A DNA stretch of 64,000 nucleotides from Planctomycetota bacterium (GTDB taxonomy: Bacteria; Planctomycetota; UBA8108; JACQVS01), in assembly GCA_028280485.1 (NCBI GenBank), contig JANQLS010000192.1:1-64000 (forward strand), in the 5' to 3' direction. The first letter of the stretch is position 1. The number at the start of each line of letters is the position of its first letter. The translations under genes were made by a program, and so were the position numbers. The notes under the pieces are model-generated. The model was not told where the DNA came from. It ran no database searches and saw nothing but the letters and a program-made list of their open reading frames with translations. Below are positions 18,801-26,711 of this stretch, one piece after another.

Positions 18801-19539
18801 GGCTGAAGGCTTATATAGCATCGAAGTTAAAGCTGAGGGTTACGCCAAAGCTTCTACCCAACTTCAGCTCAAATCAGGCTCTGAAGTCGAACTTCCCTTC
18901 AGTCTTGTTCAGGCCGGAAAATTACAAGGCTTAGTCGTCGACAGCCAAACCAACTTGCCGATTAAAGATGCTCGAATCACCATCGGCCCGCCACTCCTTC
19001 AAGCCGATGCCGAAGAAGATAAGGATGTCATCAAGAAGCGAGAGGAAGATCTACTGGCGGATCCTCAACAGGTCATGAACGATTATTTCGAGCGACGGTT
19101 CACCTCCGATCAAGCCAAAACTGACGCCGAAGGAAGATTTGAATTGGGACAATTCGACGGTGAACCTCATTCGGTGACGGTCACCCATGAAGAGTACATT
19201 CAAGAACGTCAACCGAATATGACCATTCAATTGGGATCCGTTCAAGAACAGACCTTTGTCATGAGAAAAGGCTTGGAGGTTTCTGGTACAATCACCGACG
19301 TCGATGGAACTCCCGCAGAACGGGCGTACGTCGTGGCGCGAGGAGTGGACACGCATACCAAGCACATCGAAAAGGGCTACCGAGTTCGTTCCAATGGGAA
19401 ATACCATCTCAAGGGACTCCCCCCTGGTCGATATGTTTTAGTGACCCAAAGTCGAGGAACTCAACCTTCGGCTCGAACGGTAGACATCGAAGGAAGCAAT
19501 GTCGTTGAGATCGATATTCCACTAGGAGAAACGAAGTAG
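15850..19539 (+). CDS. Membrane-anchored protein with 11 carboxypeptidase-regulatory-like repeats (1229 aa)
   Basis: The N-terminus has one membrane segment (residues 8-30, LVGTSIGLVITIVITILIF) followed by an acidic Glu/Asp/Lys/Ser linker to about residue 85. The rest is a chain of about eleven CarboxypepD_reg-like beta-sandwich units. Each starts with a [GV]xVxDxxGxPIxGA-type strand (for example GRVVSPTGNGVPGVTVTA, GQVLDTEGNPIQGAEVQA, GIVYDQDGQPLSGARIRI) and often ends in a GLPxGxYxL turn. Such domains are extracellular, prealbumin-like scaffolds; this is likely a stalk or surface protein anchored in the inner membrane with its bulk outside. It is followed after 9 bp by the AIR-synthase-like gene. 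No catalytic site is seen. Confidence 0.85.
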   Translation: MDIKKKALVGTSIGLVITIVITILIFQFLLTDPNDELNSGSQEGTQTAGDLNSSEMNNAEQKNDDSLASEKSEDEEKEEAEEKKLEPSLKGRIFGDEGGIAGAHVLLFSTKEVERLIRSFERFDPGSGIPDIGKIVKEVKQELIKFKNKAIETQSIEDGVYEFYNLEESPYFVLTLAKNYIFKYGDVVSVEKGRTAELDMKMSPGASIGGRVVSPTGNGVPGVTVTAEYRPPGMASIGKLVQKVLKYVNGEFLKGPFQTVSGPDGRFVIDSLPHGVYDLHANVKGFPDSRAYGVTTGTLEAVVLLQEGVRIEGVLIDQSGVEIAGTVVKLSPQADAINLPIPLPGVNDMIKTAAKFLEDPDILTLSGSEGKFVFSNIASGPYLLEVSYPGFLPYSKRLTVNAGENIDLGAVAINRGSSITGQVLDTEGNPIQGAEVQAFPEGLSFQTMGKALQDFTSGRVKTQSDAEGMFSIHGLSQGKYRVIAQAHKFGGKVKSRVPTDEEPIELVLEPGITVEGKVIDDETEEPIKKAKVRASGIIGYTNNEGLFVLEGVAPRDRESMNPFGDMRPGGGPVRVQGRIGDDESEENSKEKDPSLRTISVWANFTGYQDERERFTIKEIQESEEGVVVRLKKKQKLYGIALNPDGEPLPGCLLRLVPPGLDNVPFIPEGVIFLDASVSKLDGTFVLDFPIDRGSFKVMTTHPLYASTTSERVDPRDHDKENPFEVRTSDGARIRGIVTDGKNVIPNAKVRLGKAREQSFQEKMIMGMLGLPKGGSETYTTPEGTFDYGKVLPGDYTLSAEIAGFADTWTENFTLQVGDDKEVEITLNPGGPIQGIVYDQDGQPLSGARIRILKNETLNEEMLQAQRFLGGAFKMTTSNSDGQFKVQGLPQDAYSIVVEKKGYTKAEDSDLYPDEEDQIEVTLFKAAQIMGFVTNAATNQPIIEFSVRVKALSGADSENDDGPMQFLRAWRPVRNSMGQFFRENLAEGLYSIEVKAEGYAKASTQLQLKSGSEVELPFSLVQAGKLQGLVVDSQTNLPIKDARITIGPPLLQADAEEDKDVIKKREEDLLADPQQVMNDYFERRFTSDQAKTDAEGRFELGQFDGEPHSVTVTHEEYIQERQPNMTIQLGSVQEQTFVMRKGLEVSGTITDVDGTPAERAYVVARGVDTHTKHIEKGYRVRSNGKYHLKGLPPGRYVLVTQSRGTQPSARTVDIEGSNVVEIDIPLGETK

Positions 19540-19548
19540 TTTTTATTT

Positions 19549-20646
19549 ATGACAATGAAAAAAAAGGCCCATTCCAGTCGAAGTCGAGCGGGGAAGAAGC
19601 CTTCTAAAAAGAAAACTACAAGTCGAAAGAAACCCAACTCCAGCGTTCTTCAAATTGGAAAACTCCCGGCCCCTCTTCTGGAAAAATGCCTGAGCGATGC
19701 CGTCCTTCATGATCCCTGGGTCTTACAAGGTCCTAAGCCAGGCGCAGATGCTGCCATCGTGCAGTCGACTGAGGATCTTTTGGTGGTCTCTTCAGATCCC
19801 ATCACATTCGTGTCAGCCGCTTCAGGGCTCCACCTGCTCTCGATCAACATCAATGACATCGTTACAACGGGTGGTTATCCCCGCTGGTTGAACCTCACCT
19901 ACCTTCTTCCCCCAGGAACAACTGAAGAAGAACTCAAAGAACTGTTCAGTTCATTAGGTGAAGCCTGTAAGCAGTTTGAAGTGAGCCTCATCGGAGGTCA
20001 CACCGAGGTTACCGATGCGGTTACCCGTCCCGTTGCCGTAGGCACATTGATCGGGATCCTAAAGAAAGATCGCCGAGTAGATCCTTCCCGCTGTCAAGCC
20101 GGTGATTTTGTGATTTTGGTGGGATCTATCTCGGTTGAAGGAACGGCTATCCTCGCCAAGGAAAAGAAAAAGGATGTCGCCAAAGCTCTGGGCAAAGAAT
20201 TTCAAGCTCAAGCTGAAAACTTGATGAATGAACCAGGAATCTGCATCAAAGACGCCGCCTTATTGGCTTCAGCTAAATATTTAGTAAACGCGATGCACGA
20301 CCCTACTGAAGGAGGAATCGCTACGGCGCTGAGAGAACTGAGTGCTTTTTGCAACCTGGGAATCCAAATCGAGAAAAATCAGATTCCTATACTCCCCGAA
20401 ACCCTGGCGATCAGTCAGCACTTCGACATCAACCCCTACGGACTTTTAGCTTCGGGCTCTCTTTTACTCGTCTTAGATCCCGATGAGGCCGAACGCTTTC
20501 AAGAGTCTCTCAATCAAAATCTAAACCTACCCGCAAAAATCATCGGGCAACTCACCGATGATAAAACCTGTTTATGGCGGGAAGACGGAGAGGACTGGAC
20601 TCCGATTCCGGAGTTTACGCGGGATGAACTGAGCCAAGTTTTGTAG
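19549..20646 (+). CDS. AIR-synthase-related protein, HypE/ThiL/SelD superfamily (365 aa)
   Basis: A PurM-like ATP-binding fold: SSDPITFVSAASGLHLLSIN with the following NDIVTTGGYPRWL block (N-terminal half), IGGHTEVTD, and MHDPTEGGIATALRELS in the C-terminal half, the signature shared by HypE-type proteins (HDPTxGG). The HypE C-terminal cysteine is absent, so it is unlikely to be a hydrogenase maturation enzyme in the strict sense. The first ~30 residues are lysine/serine/arginine-rich (a basic tail), which is unusual for the family. It starts 9 bp after the repeat-protein gene, implying an operon. The stop TAG is part of a GTAG that begins a repeat tract. Substrate unknown. Confidence 0.8.
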   Translation: MTMKKKAHSSRSRAGKKPSKKKTTSRKKPNSSVLQIGKLPAPLLEKCLSDAVLHDPWVLQGPKPGADAAIVQSTEDLLVVSSDPITFVSAASGLHLLSININDIVTTGGYPRWLNLTYLLPPGTTEEELKELFSSLGEACKQFEVSLIGGHTEVTDAVTRPVAVGTLIGILKKDRRVDPSRCQAGDFVILVGSISVEGTAILAKEKKKDVAKALGKEFQAQAENLMNEPGICIKDAALLASAKYLVNAMHDPTEGGIATALRELSAFCNLGIQIEKNQIPILPETLAISQHFDINPYGLLASGSLLLVLDPDEAERFQESLNQNLNLPAKIIGQLTDDKTCLWREDGEDWTPIPEFTRDELSQVL

Positions 20647-20655
20647 CCGTCAAGA

Positions 20656-20680
20656 GTAGCCGGCTCACCCTGTGAGCCGG
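20656..20680 (+). repeat. GTAG-hairpin after the AIR-synthase-like stop codon
   Basis: A first GTAG (20643-20646) supplies the stop codon. After CCGTCAAGA a second GTAG (20656-20659) is followed by the perfect hairpin CCGGCTCAC/GTGAGCCGG with a 3-nt loop. It could also act as a transcription terminator, but no T-run follows. Confidence 0.65.
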
Positions 20681-20725
20681 GACGGGAGCGAGGTTGAATT
20701 TAAAGTACTCAATAGGAGCTTTAAA

Positions 20726-20865
20726 GATCCCTCGCTAAAGCTTCGGGCTTGGGAAGCGCGAGTTTACTTCAGAGCATTACCTGAAACGAGGATTATCACT
20801 TTGCCCTTCGGTAAGCCTCAATTAAAGTGTCAAACCCTCCAAGCCCGAAGCTTTAGCGAGGGATC
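20726..20865. repeat. 140-bp element with 27-bp perfect inverted ends (CCCGAAGCTTTAGCGAGGG family)
   Basis: Arms 20726-20752 and 20839-20865 are exact reverse complements; their core is CCCTCGCTAAAGCTTCGGG. The 86-bp interior has no gene. A second element of the same family with 26-bp perfect arms is at 49846-49989, and a single arm is at 22575-22598. It lies between the convergent genes ending at 20646 and 20910. Confidence 0.88.
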
Positions 20866-20909
20866 TTCACTTTGAAATATAAAAATCCAAGATGAATCAA
20901 ACGTAGTAC

Positions 20910-22385
20910 CTACTCCGCCTTCAATGCCTGAATCGGATTCTTCAACGAGGCTCGCCACGCTGCCGTTAAACTGGCTAAAAAGCTGACGATTAAGGTCGGT
21001 ACGATGATCGAGAAAAAATCAGAGAGCGTCGGCTTAACTGGAATGGTATCGATGTAATAGATCGATCGAGGAAACAGCTCAAAATCGAACAAGACAAACA
21101 ACCAGCGCTGTATCGTTTCGATATTATCGCAAAACAAGTAACCCACGATGACCCCGAGTGCCACACCGGCGATGCAGATAAAAAATCCGATGCGCATATA
21201 AATACCGATGATGCCCTGGGATGTCGCTCCGACGGCTTGCAAGACTCCGAGGTCCCGAGTTCGCTCGACCAATTGCACCGTTAAGATGATGAAGACCATC
21301 AGGCCTACAAAGATGACGATGACTCCCAGGATGATGCCCATGAGAGTTTTCTCCATCTTCACCGCTCCGAGCATCTTGGCTTTTTCTTCGCGCCAAGTCT
21401 GAACGCGAAAAAATGGCACTTGGGCGGAAGCTAAAGCGTCTTCAAGCTTTGGCTTCACGTCATCCGCATCCATTTCGGGTTTCAAGAAGACCCTTAGCCC
21501 ACTGACACTCTCTTTTCCCGTCTCCGAGTTCTCAAGCTCTAAAAAATCTTTCGCGGTAGCAAGATCCAAAATCAAAGTTAAGTTGTCTTGTTCGACGTCT
21601 TTGCTCTTGAATGTTCCTGCCAACAGAAACCGTTGACTCTTCAACTGATTCGTCACTGGTGAGATCGTGGTCAACTTCATCACTTGCCCGATCAACAAGT
21701 CACTCGTCCAACCTCTCCCCGATGAAAGTAAGCTTCGAAAAAGTTCATCCCCAAAAAGGATCGGCTGTAATTCTGATAGATCTTCGGGAGGAGTCGTTTT
21801 AATGAGCTTCAAACCAGGAAAGGAAAGAGCTCGTTTTTTATTCATCTTCCAAATTCCATCCTGAACCCACTGATCACTTACATAATCTTTAGCTCGGGCC
21901 GGGCGGCCATAAGTGTCGGTTGGAGGTGTTTTTAATTCCTGAGTGTTGGAATTTGCAGATGGGGCGGGGCTCAAGCTGTGAGAATTTTGAACCACATTTT
22001 GAATGTATTCATCTAAGCGGCCCTTGCGACCTTCCAAGTCGAGATCGAGGGCGAGTAAATTCAAATTTCCGTAGAAAATCTTTTCAAAATTTTCGACCTC
22101 ATAGACCACCATGGTGTTCACAAAGGGCGAAGCCGCTTCGACTCCAGCGACCCCATTGACAACCTCAACTACTTTTGGAGCATCTTCAAGACCTTCAAAT
22201 TTCGTAGAGTCGACCTTCAAATCGGTCGCAGTTCCCTTTGTTCGATCGATAATTTCAGCCTGAAAACCCTCCATGACCGCCAAAAGAATCAATAGGATGG
22301 CAACCGAGAGGGAAACTAAGAGAAAGGCGGCGAGAGTGATAAATCGTGAACTCAGGTATCTCCACGCAATAAAGCGTCTGAACAT
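20910..22385 (-). CDS. LolC/E- or FtsX-type ABC transporter permease (491 aa)
   Basis: An N-terminal membrane helix (residues 17-40, LAAFLLVSLSVAILLILLAV) is followed by a long periplasmic domain (MacB-PCD type, about 50-350) and three C-terminal helices (IILGVIVIFVGLMVFIIL, ICIAGVALGVIVGYL, FFSIIVPTLIVSFLASL). RTRDLGVLQAVGATSQGI is the FtsX coupling-helix motif. This layout matches lipoprotein-releasing (LolC/E) permeases working with an ATPase and extracting lipoproteins for the outer membrane. No ATPase gene is adjacent. A proline/serine-rich insertion (about residues 140-175) is longer than usual. GGAG lies 6 nt before the ATG. Confidence 0.85.
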   Translation of the reverse strand: MFRRFIAWRYLSSRFITLAAFLLVSLSVAILLILLAVMEGFQAEIIDRTKGTATDLKVDSTKFEGLEDAPKVVEVVNGVAGVEAASPFVNTMVVYEVENFEKIFYGNLNLLALDLDLEGRKGRLDEYIQNVVQNSHSLSPAPSANSNTQELKTPPTDTYGRPARAKDYVSDQWVQDGIWKMNKKRALSFPGLKLIKTTPPEDLSELQPILFGDELFRSLLSSGRGWTSDLLIGQVMKLTTISPVTNQLKSQRFLLAGTFKSKDVEQDNLTLILDLATAKDFLELENSETGKESVSGLRVFLKPEMDADDVKPKLEDALASAQVPFFRVQTWREEKAKMLGAVKMEKTLMGIILGVIVIFVGLMVFIILTVQLVERTRDLGVLQAVGATSQGIIGIYMRIGFFICIAGVALGVIVGYLFCDNIETIQRWLFVLFDFELFPRSIYYIDTIPVKPTLSDFFSIIVPTLIVSFLASLTAAWRASLKNPIQALKAE

Positions 22386-22794
22386 GCAGGCTCCGTTTGA
22401 ATAAGGGTCCGATTTGTTTCTGGGAAGTCGATTCTCGAAGAAAACTTCTGAAATCGTACATATTTAAGGCATTGAAGGAAGTTTTTTTACTGCTTAATTC
22501 AGTCTATAATCGTTCGCTTCACCTGAGGAGTTGCGAGTTCTTCGTTGAGCCCTGCAACAAGCTTCCAACCTAGGAAGCCCGAAGCTTTAGCGAGGGATGG
22601 GATAAAATAAAACCCAAGTCCCAATGCTAGAACTCAGGGCTTGGAAGGACTTAAATAATGGTCAGTCTTACCTTTTTAGACGTTCTGCCCTACCTCAGGT
22701 TCCAAAAATTCGTCCTTCATTTGATCTTGTCCCAGAGCAAATTTCCGCCGCTCCGAGGTGGCAAGTGTTATAGAAACCGATAAGAGCAAGTCTT
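22386..22794. other. 409-bp divergent intergenic region with one repeat arm
   Basis: It separates the permease gene (minus) and the HEAT protein gene (plus). It contains a single arm of the CCCGAAGCTTTAGCGAGGG repeat at 22575-22598, with a degenerate partner GGGCTTGGAAGG about 45 bp later. No gene is seen. Confidence 0.5.
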
Positions 22795-24078
22795 ATGAGC
22801 CTCGATACCCAAGAAAGCCCCGATCAAGTTGCTTCTGAAGAGCTTGAAATTCAGCAACTCGATGAAGGAGTCATCCAAGCCGCATACATTCCCGACTTTA
22901 AAGTCGACGATATGATTCTCTATTTTTCTCCATCCTTAGAGAACCCCAAAGAGGTGTACCACGATCTCCCCGACAAGGCTCGAGATCGCTGGGGAGGATA
23001 CTTCACAAAGAAGGGATACAAGTTCCTCTCGGATCCATCGGGCCGGCCCCCGATCGAGGGCCCCTTTCAAGTTAAGCCGGGAAAGATGCGGATTGAAATT
23101 TTAGAACCCGGAAAAATCTTTTCACCGAAGCCCTGCTTCAAGAAAACGGCTTCTTCGGAAGGCATTCCCATCATGAGCTTAGAGAAAAAACGTCCCTTCG
23201 ATCAATGGAAGCCCACCTACATTAAATCGCACGGGTTTATGAAGAGGTTCGAAGCACCTCACGCAGTCCCCCGCGCTGTCGACTACGCACTTTGGGAAGT
23301 CGAAGAGTCAGCAGAAATACCTGGTAGCGTCTCTTGGGAAAACGCCGAACAGATTTTACTCGAGTACGCTCAGGGTAATTCTCAAGTACAAGAAGTACTT
23401 GGTGAGCTCTTCGAAAAACGATCCGAAGAGTTTTCACTCGGTTCAGAAGTTTATCTTAGAGTTCTCGGAAAAGCCGATGAAGAGGGCCTCAAGAAGGTTT
23501 GCGACTATCACAACTACCCTATGACGACAAAACGAAGTCAAGTGGCGAAAGCATTGGCTCAGTTAGGCGATCAGAGAAGTTTAGATGCGCTTTTAGTCTT
23601 ACTTGAAGACGAAGAACCGGAAGTGAGAACGACGGCATTAAAAGCATTAGGCTCCGCCGGAGTCCCTTCAGACCATCGCGCCGCGGAGATCCTCCGAGAA
23701 TTTCAAAACTCCGAAGAAATCACTGAGCGAGTGTGGGCGACAGAAGCACTCTATCGAGGTGGCGACGAAGATCAGTACAAAGAACTCGTAAAAATGATCA
23801 AAGAAGTCGATCTCCCCTTGATGGATATGGGAGAACTCGGTCAAACTTTAGTAGCGTTAAAGCTCTATAGTACCGTTCCTTTCATCATCAAACGCACCCG
23901 CCACGAACGCCCTGAAATTCGAGACGACGCCGCGGAGGTCCTCCGAGAATTAACGGGACTCGATCCTGAATTCTACGGTTCAGACACATTAGAAAAACGA
24001 CGCAAGGCCGTGAAGGTTTGGGACCGTTGGTGGAGTGATTATAAAAAGCAACGTAAGCAGGAAGCTAAAAAAGGCTAA
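22795..24078 (+). CDS. HEAT-repeat protein (427 aa)
   Basis: The N-terminal ~170 residues are of unknown type (FKVDDMILYFSPSLENP; GRPPIEGPFQVKPGKM). The C-terminal half has HEAT-like helical repeats, for example LGDQRSLDALLVLLEDEEPE and RTTALKALGSAG, and ends in a lysine-rich tail (KKQRKQEAKKG). No signal peptide, so probably cytoplasmic. HEAT proteins act as binding scaffolds. The next gene starts 3 bp after the stop, so they are likely cotranscribed. No enzymatic motif. Confidence 0.75.
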   Translation: MSLDTQESPDQVASEELEIQQLDEGVIQAAYIPDFKVDDMILYFSPSLENPKEVYHDLPDKARDRWGGYFTKKGYKFLSDPSGRPPIEGPFQVKPGKMRIEILEPGKIFSPKPCFKKTASSEGIPIMSLEKKRPFDQWKPTYIKSHGFMKRFEAPHAVPRAVDYALWEVEESAEIPGSVSWENAEQILLEYAQGNSQVQEVLGELFEKRSEEFSLGSEVYLRVLGKADEEGLKKVCDYHNYPMTTKRSQVAKALAQLGDQRSLDALLVLLEDEEPEVRTTALKALGSAGVPSDHRAAEILREFQNSEEITERVWATEALYRGGDEDQYKELVKMIKEVDLPLMDMGELGQTLVALKLYSTVPFIIKRTRHERPEIRDDAAEVLRELTGLDPEFYGSDTLEKRRKAVKVWDRWWSDYKKQRKQEAKKG

Positions 24079-24081
24079 CTC

Positions 24082-26343
24082 ATGTTAAAAAACCAGTCGC
24101 TAAGAATCCTATTGCTCTTTGCATTCACTCTTAGTTGTTTTTCTTCTGCCATTTTTCCTGAAAGAGCGGCCGCTCAAGATGAGAAAAAAACGGAAGCCAA
24201 GCCCAACAAGTCATTAGAAAACGTTCCCTGGTTTCAAAAGCGGAAAAAAGATCCTGCGTTCTTGGGCCTATACCAAAAGCTCCTAGATCACGTTCAGAAA
24301 ATGGATAAGTTTTCTGAAGATTTAAAAATCCCTGACTTCCCGAAAAACAAAGACTGGTTCAACTCTCCTCCCCTCAGCTTAGAGAGAGAACTCAAAGGCA
24401 AAGTCGTCATCTACGATTTTTGGACTTACTGTTGCATCAATTGTATTCATATACTCCCCGACTTGCTTGCACTCGAAAAACAGTTCGCCGGTTATCCCGT
24501 CGCGTTTGTTGGAGTCCATTCAGCAAAATTTGAAAACGAAAAAGTCTCCGAAAATATTCGTCAAGCAGTTTTACGCTACGAGATCGAACACCCCGTCGTC
24601 AATGACGATGAAATGTTTATTTGGCGAAGAGTGGGAGTTCGAAGTTGGCCTTCCCTACTGGTCGTTGGCCCCAAAGGCAATGCGCTGTTACTGGTTTCCG
24701 GTGAAGGACAAAAAGATGTACTAGAAGCCTGTATCGCAGCGGCCTTATCCCATTATCCTGAAAAAGATTTTCGACACGATCCCGTGCCCTTGGCCTTAGA
24801 ACGCCATAAAAGTGAAAAGGCTCACACGAGCCCACTTCGCTTTCCCGGCAAGTTAGCCATCGATGATGCGACAGATCGCCTGTTCATCAGTGATTCGAAC
24901 CACAATCGAATCGTTATCACAAATTTAGAAGGCAAATTTATCGATGCCATCGGTAACGGCCGAATTGGATTTACGGATGGGAATTACCAGCAAGCAACCT
25001 TCAATCGCCTTCAAGGCCTCGCCTATCACGATGATAAGCTTTACGTAACCGACAGCGAAAACCACGCCTTGAGACTCGTCGATTTAAAAGCTAAAACGGT
25101 CGTTACTTTGACGGGCAACGGAACTCAAGGACGCGATTACACCGGAGGAGGAAAAGGTAAAGAGCAACTCTTGAGTACTCCTTGGGATGTCGTCCTCGAC
25201 GATAAGTTTGCTTATATCGCAATGGCGGGTACTCACCAAATCTGGAAACACGAACTTAAAACGGGCATCACCTCTCGTTACAGCGGATCGGGGAGAGAGC
25301 TTAATCTCAATGACCCCAAACCCGAATTGGCAGCATGGTCTCAACCTTCAGGACTCACAATCGGAAATGGGGAACTCTTTATCGCTGACTGTGAAAGCAG
25401 CACCATTCGATCCATCGCCTTAGAAACTGGGGCATCTCGAACGATTGTAGGTGGAGTAGATGCGGAGCCCCGAAACCTCTTCGCATTCGGAGATATCGAT
25501 GGTGTTGGAGAAGCCGCTCGCCTCCAGCATGCATTAGGAGTACTTTGGGATGAGGCCAGTCAAGAAGTCTTGGTTGCTGATACTTACAATCACCGCTTAA
25601 AACGACTCGATCCAAAAAAGAATTCCGTTCGGAAGTGGGTTGGAACAGGTAAATCAGGCTACAAGGATGGTCCCTTCGATCAGGCTCAGTTCTCAGAACC
25701 TTCCGGCTTTACCTATTCAAAGAAACTTAATCGCTTATACATCGCCGACACCAACAACCACAAAATTCGTTGGCTCAAACTCGACGGAAAAGAAGTTCAC
25801 ACTTTGAAGTTAGAAGGCATTCCAAAGCCCTTAGGGCCCGAAGCTCCGCGCTCAAGACGCCTCGCTGATCTCCCTCAAACCGAAAAAATTTCTCTGCCTG
25901 CAATCAAGATTGCTCCTGAACAGGCTGGAAGCCTTCAGTTAAAGATCACTCTTCCCAAGGATCATAAATATACCGAGGCCGCCGAAAATCGGTGGCAAGT
26001 CTTGCATCAAACTCAATCTCCAATTGCCATCGCTGAGCCACAAGCTTCAGGAAAGTTAGAAGGGAACAAAGAATTTACGATCCCCTTTAAAGCTCAGAAG
26101 AATGGTAAAAGCACTCTACAGGTTGAAGCCTTGGCCTACTTCTGTAAGAGTGAAAGCGATTGCTTCATCGGAAGTGTTCTCTTCGAGATCCCAATTGAAA
26201 TTGATCCTAAGGCTGCTAAGAGCGACAAACCTGTAAGTGTAAATCTTTCACATGGCTTTAAAGTGAAAGAAGCTGGGTTTAAGGATTTGCTTCCGAAGCC
26301 GGTGGTTAAACCCGAAGAGCCAGCGGAACCTAAGGATAAGTAG
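24082..26343 (+). CDS. Thioredoxin-like domain plus NHL repeats, NHLRC2-like (753 aa)
   Basis: A signal peptide (1-31, ending AAAQ) is followed by a thioredoxin-like domain at about 95-215 with YDFWTYCCINCIHILP, the CxxC motif being C-I-N-C, as in NHLRC2-like proteins. NHL beta-propeller repeats follow (about 255-590; RLFISDSNHNRIVI, KLYVTDSENHALRL, RLYIADTNNHKIRW). A C-terminal beta domain of ~130 residues and a proline/glutamate/lysine tail complete it. It should act outside the inner membrane, either as a disulfide/redox protein or as a binding scaffold; the enzymatic activity of the family is poorly defined. AAGG lies 9 nt before the ATG. Its stop TAG lies in a GTAG that begins the following repeat tract. 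Confidence 0.86.
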   Translation: MLKNQSLRILLLFAFTLSCFSSAIFPERAAAQDEKKTEAKPNKSLENVPWFQKRKKDPAFLGLYQKLLDHVQKMDKFSEDLKIPDFPKNKDWFNSPPLSLERELKGKVVIYDFWTYCCINCIHILPDLLALEKQFAGYPVAFVGVHSAKFENEKVSENIRQAVLRYEIEHPVVNDDEMFIWRRVGVRSWPSLLVVGPKGNALLLVSGEGQKDVLEACIAAALSHYPEKDFRHDPVPLALERHKSEKAHTSPLRFPGKLAIDDATDRLFISDSNHNRIVITNLEGKFIDAIGNGRIGFTDGNYQQATFNRLQGLAYHDDKLYVTDSENHALRLVDLKAKTVVTLTGNGTQGRDYTGGGKGKEQLLSTPWDVVLDDKFAYIAMAGTHQIWKHELKTGITSRYSGSGRELNLNDPKPELAAWSQPSGLTIGNGELFIADCESSTIRSIALETGASRTIVGGVDAEPRNLFAFGDIDGVGEAARLQHALGVLWDEASQEVLVADTYNHRLKRLDPKKNSVRKWVGTGKSGYKDGPFDQAQFSEPSGFTYSKKLNRLYIADTNNHKIRWLKLDGKEVHTLKLEGIPKPLGPEAPRSRRLADLPQTEKISLPAIKIAPEQAGSLQLKITLPKDHKYTEAAENRWQVLHQTQSPIAIAEPQASGKLEGNKEFTIPFKAQKNGKSTLQVEALAYFCKSESDCFIGSVLFEIPIEIDPKAAKSDKPVSVNLSHGFKVKEAGFKDLLPKPVVKPEEPAEPKDK

Positions 26344-26578
26344 TCCGCCCATGTAGTCCGCACGCTCCGAGGCTGTGAATTTTTAAGACCTCCAATTTAA
26401 CTAGCCCGAAGCGCTAGCGAGGGGCCAGGATGTTCATTCCGACCCCTCGCTAGCGCTTCGGGCTAGTTAATCTGTTTGAGCTAAAGACGGCTTGAACGAG
26501 CGATCTCTTTAGGACACTCTCAAATCTATAATTCAATTTCGTTGCCAGGGAGGGCCGCACGTGGAACGTGCGGACTAC
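26340..26578. repeat. GTAG-hairpin composite repeat (BIME-like), first copy of a 105-bp unit
   Basis: GTAG at 26340 and again at 26353 starts TCCGCAC-type sequence. Inside is the 26-bp-arm palindrome at 26399-26468. The right end is the hairpin CCGCACG/CGTGCGG (26555-26573) followed by CTAC (26575-26578). Bases 26474-26578 are duplicated at 26607-26711. Confidence 0.75.
26399..26468. repeat. 70-bp perfect palindromic element (CTAGCCCGAAGCGCTAGCGAG family)
   Basis: The two 26-bp arms (26399-26424 and 26443-26468) are exact reverse complements around an 18-nt spacer. The core is CCCGAAGCGCTAGCGAGG. The same palindrome with a different spacer is at 61351-61411. As RNA or ssDNA it would form a very strong hairpin on either strand. 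Confidence 0.9.
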
Positions 26579-26606
26579 AGGCGGTTTATAGCTTCGGGTT
26601 TAGTAT

Positions 26607-26711
26607 GTTTGAGCTAAAGACGGCTTGAACGAGCGATCTCTTTAAGACACTCTCAAATCTATAATTCAATTTCGTTGCCAGGCAGGGCCGCACGTGGAAC
26701 GTGCGGACTAC
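26607..26711. repeat. Second copy of the 105-bp GTAG-repeat unit, reaching the DUF819 stop codon
   Basis: It matches 26474-26578 at 103 of 105 positions (differences at the TTTAGGAC/TTTAAGAC and CCAGGGA/CCAGGCA sites). It ends in CTAC at 26708-26711, and its last bases form the stop codon of the DUF819 gene on the minus strand. Confidence 0.88.

Noticed and set aside
20672..20875. 67-aa plus-strand frame after the AIR-synthase-like gene
   Set aside because: It is encoded by the 140-bp inverted-repeat element and has no ribosome site.
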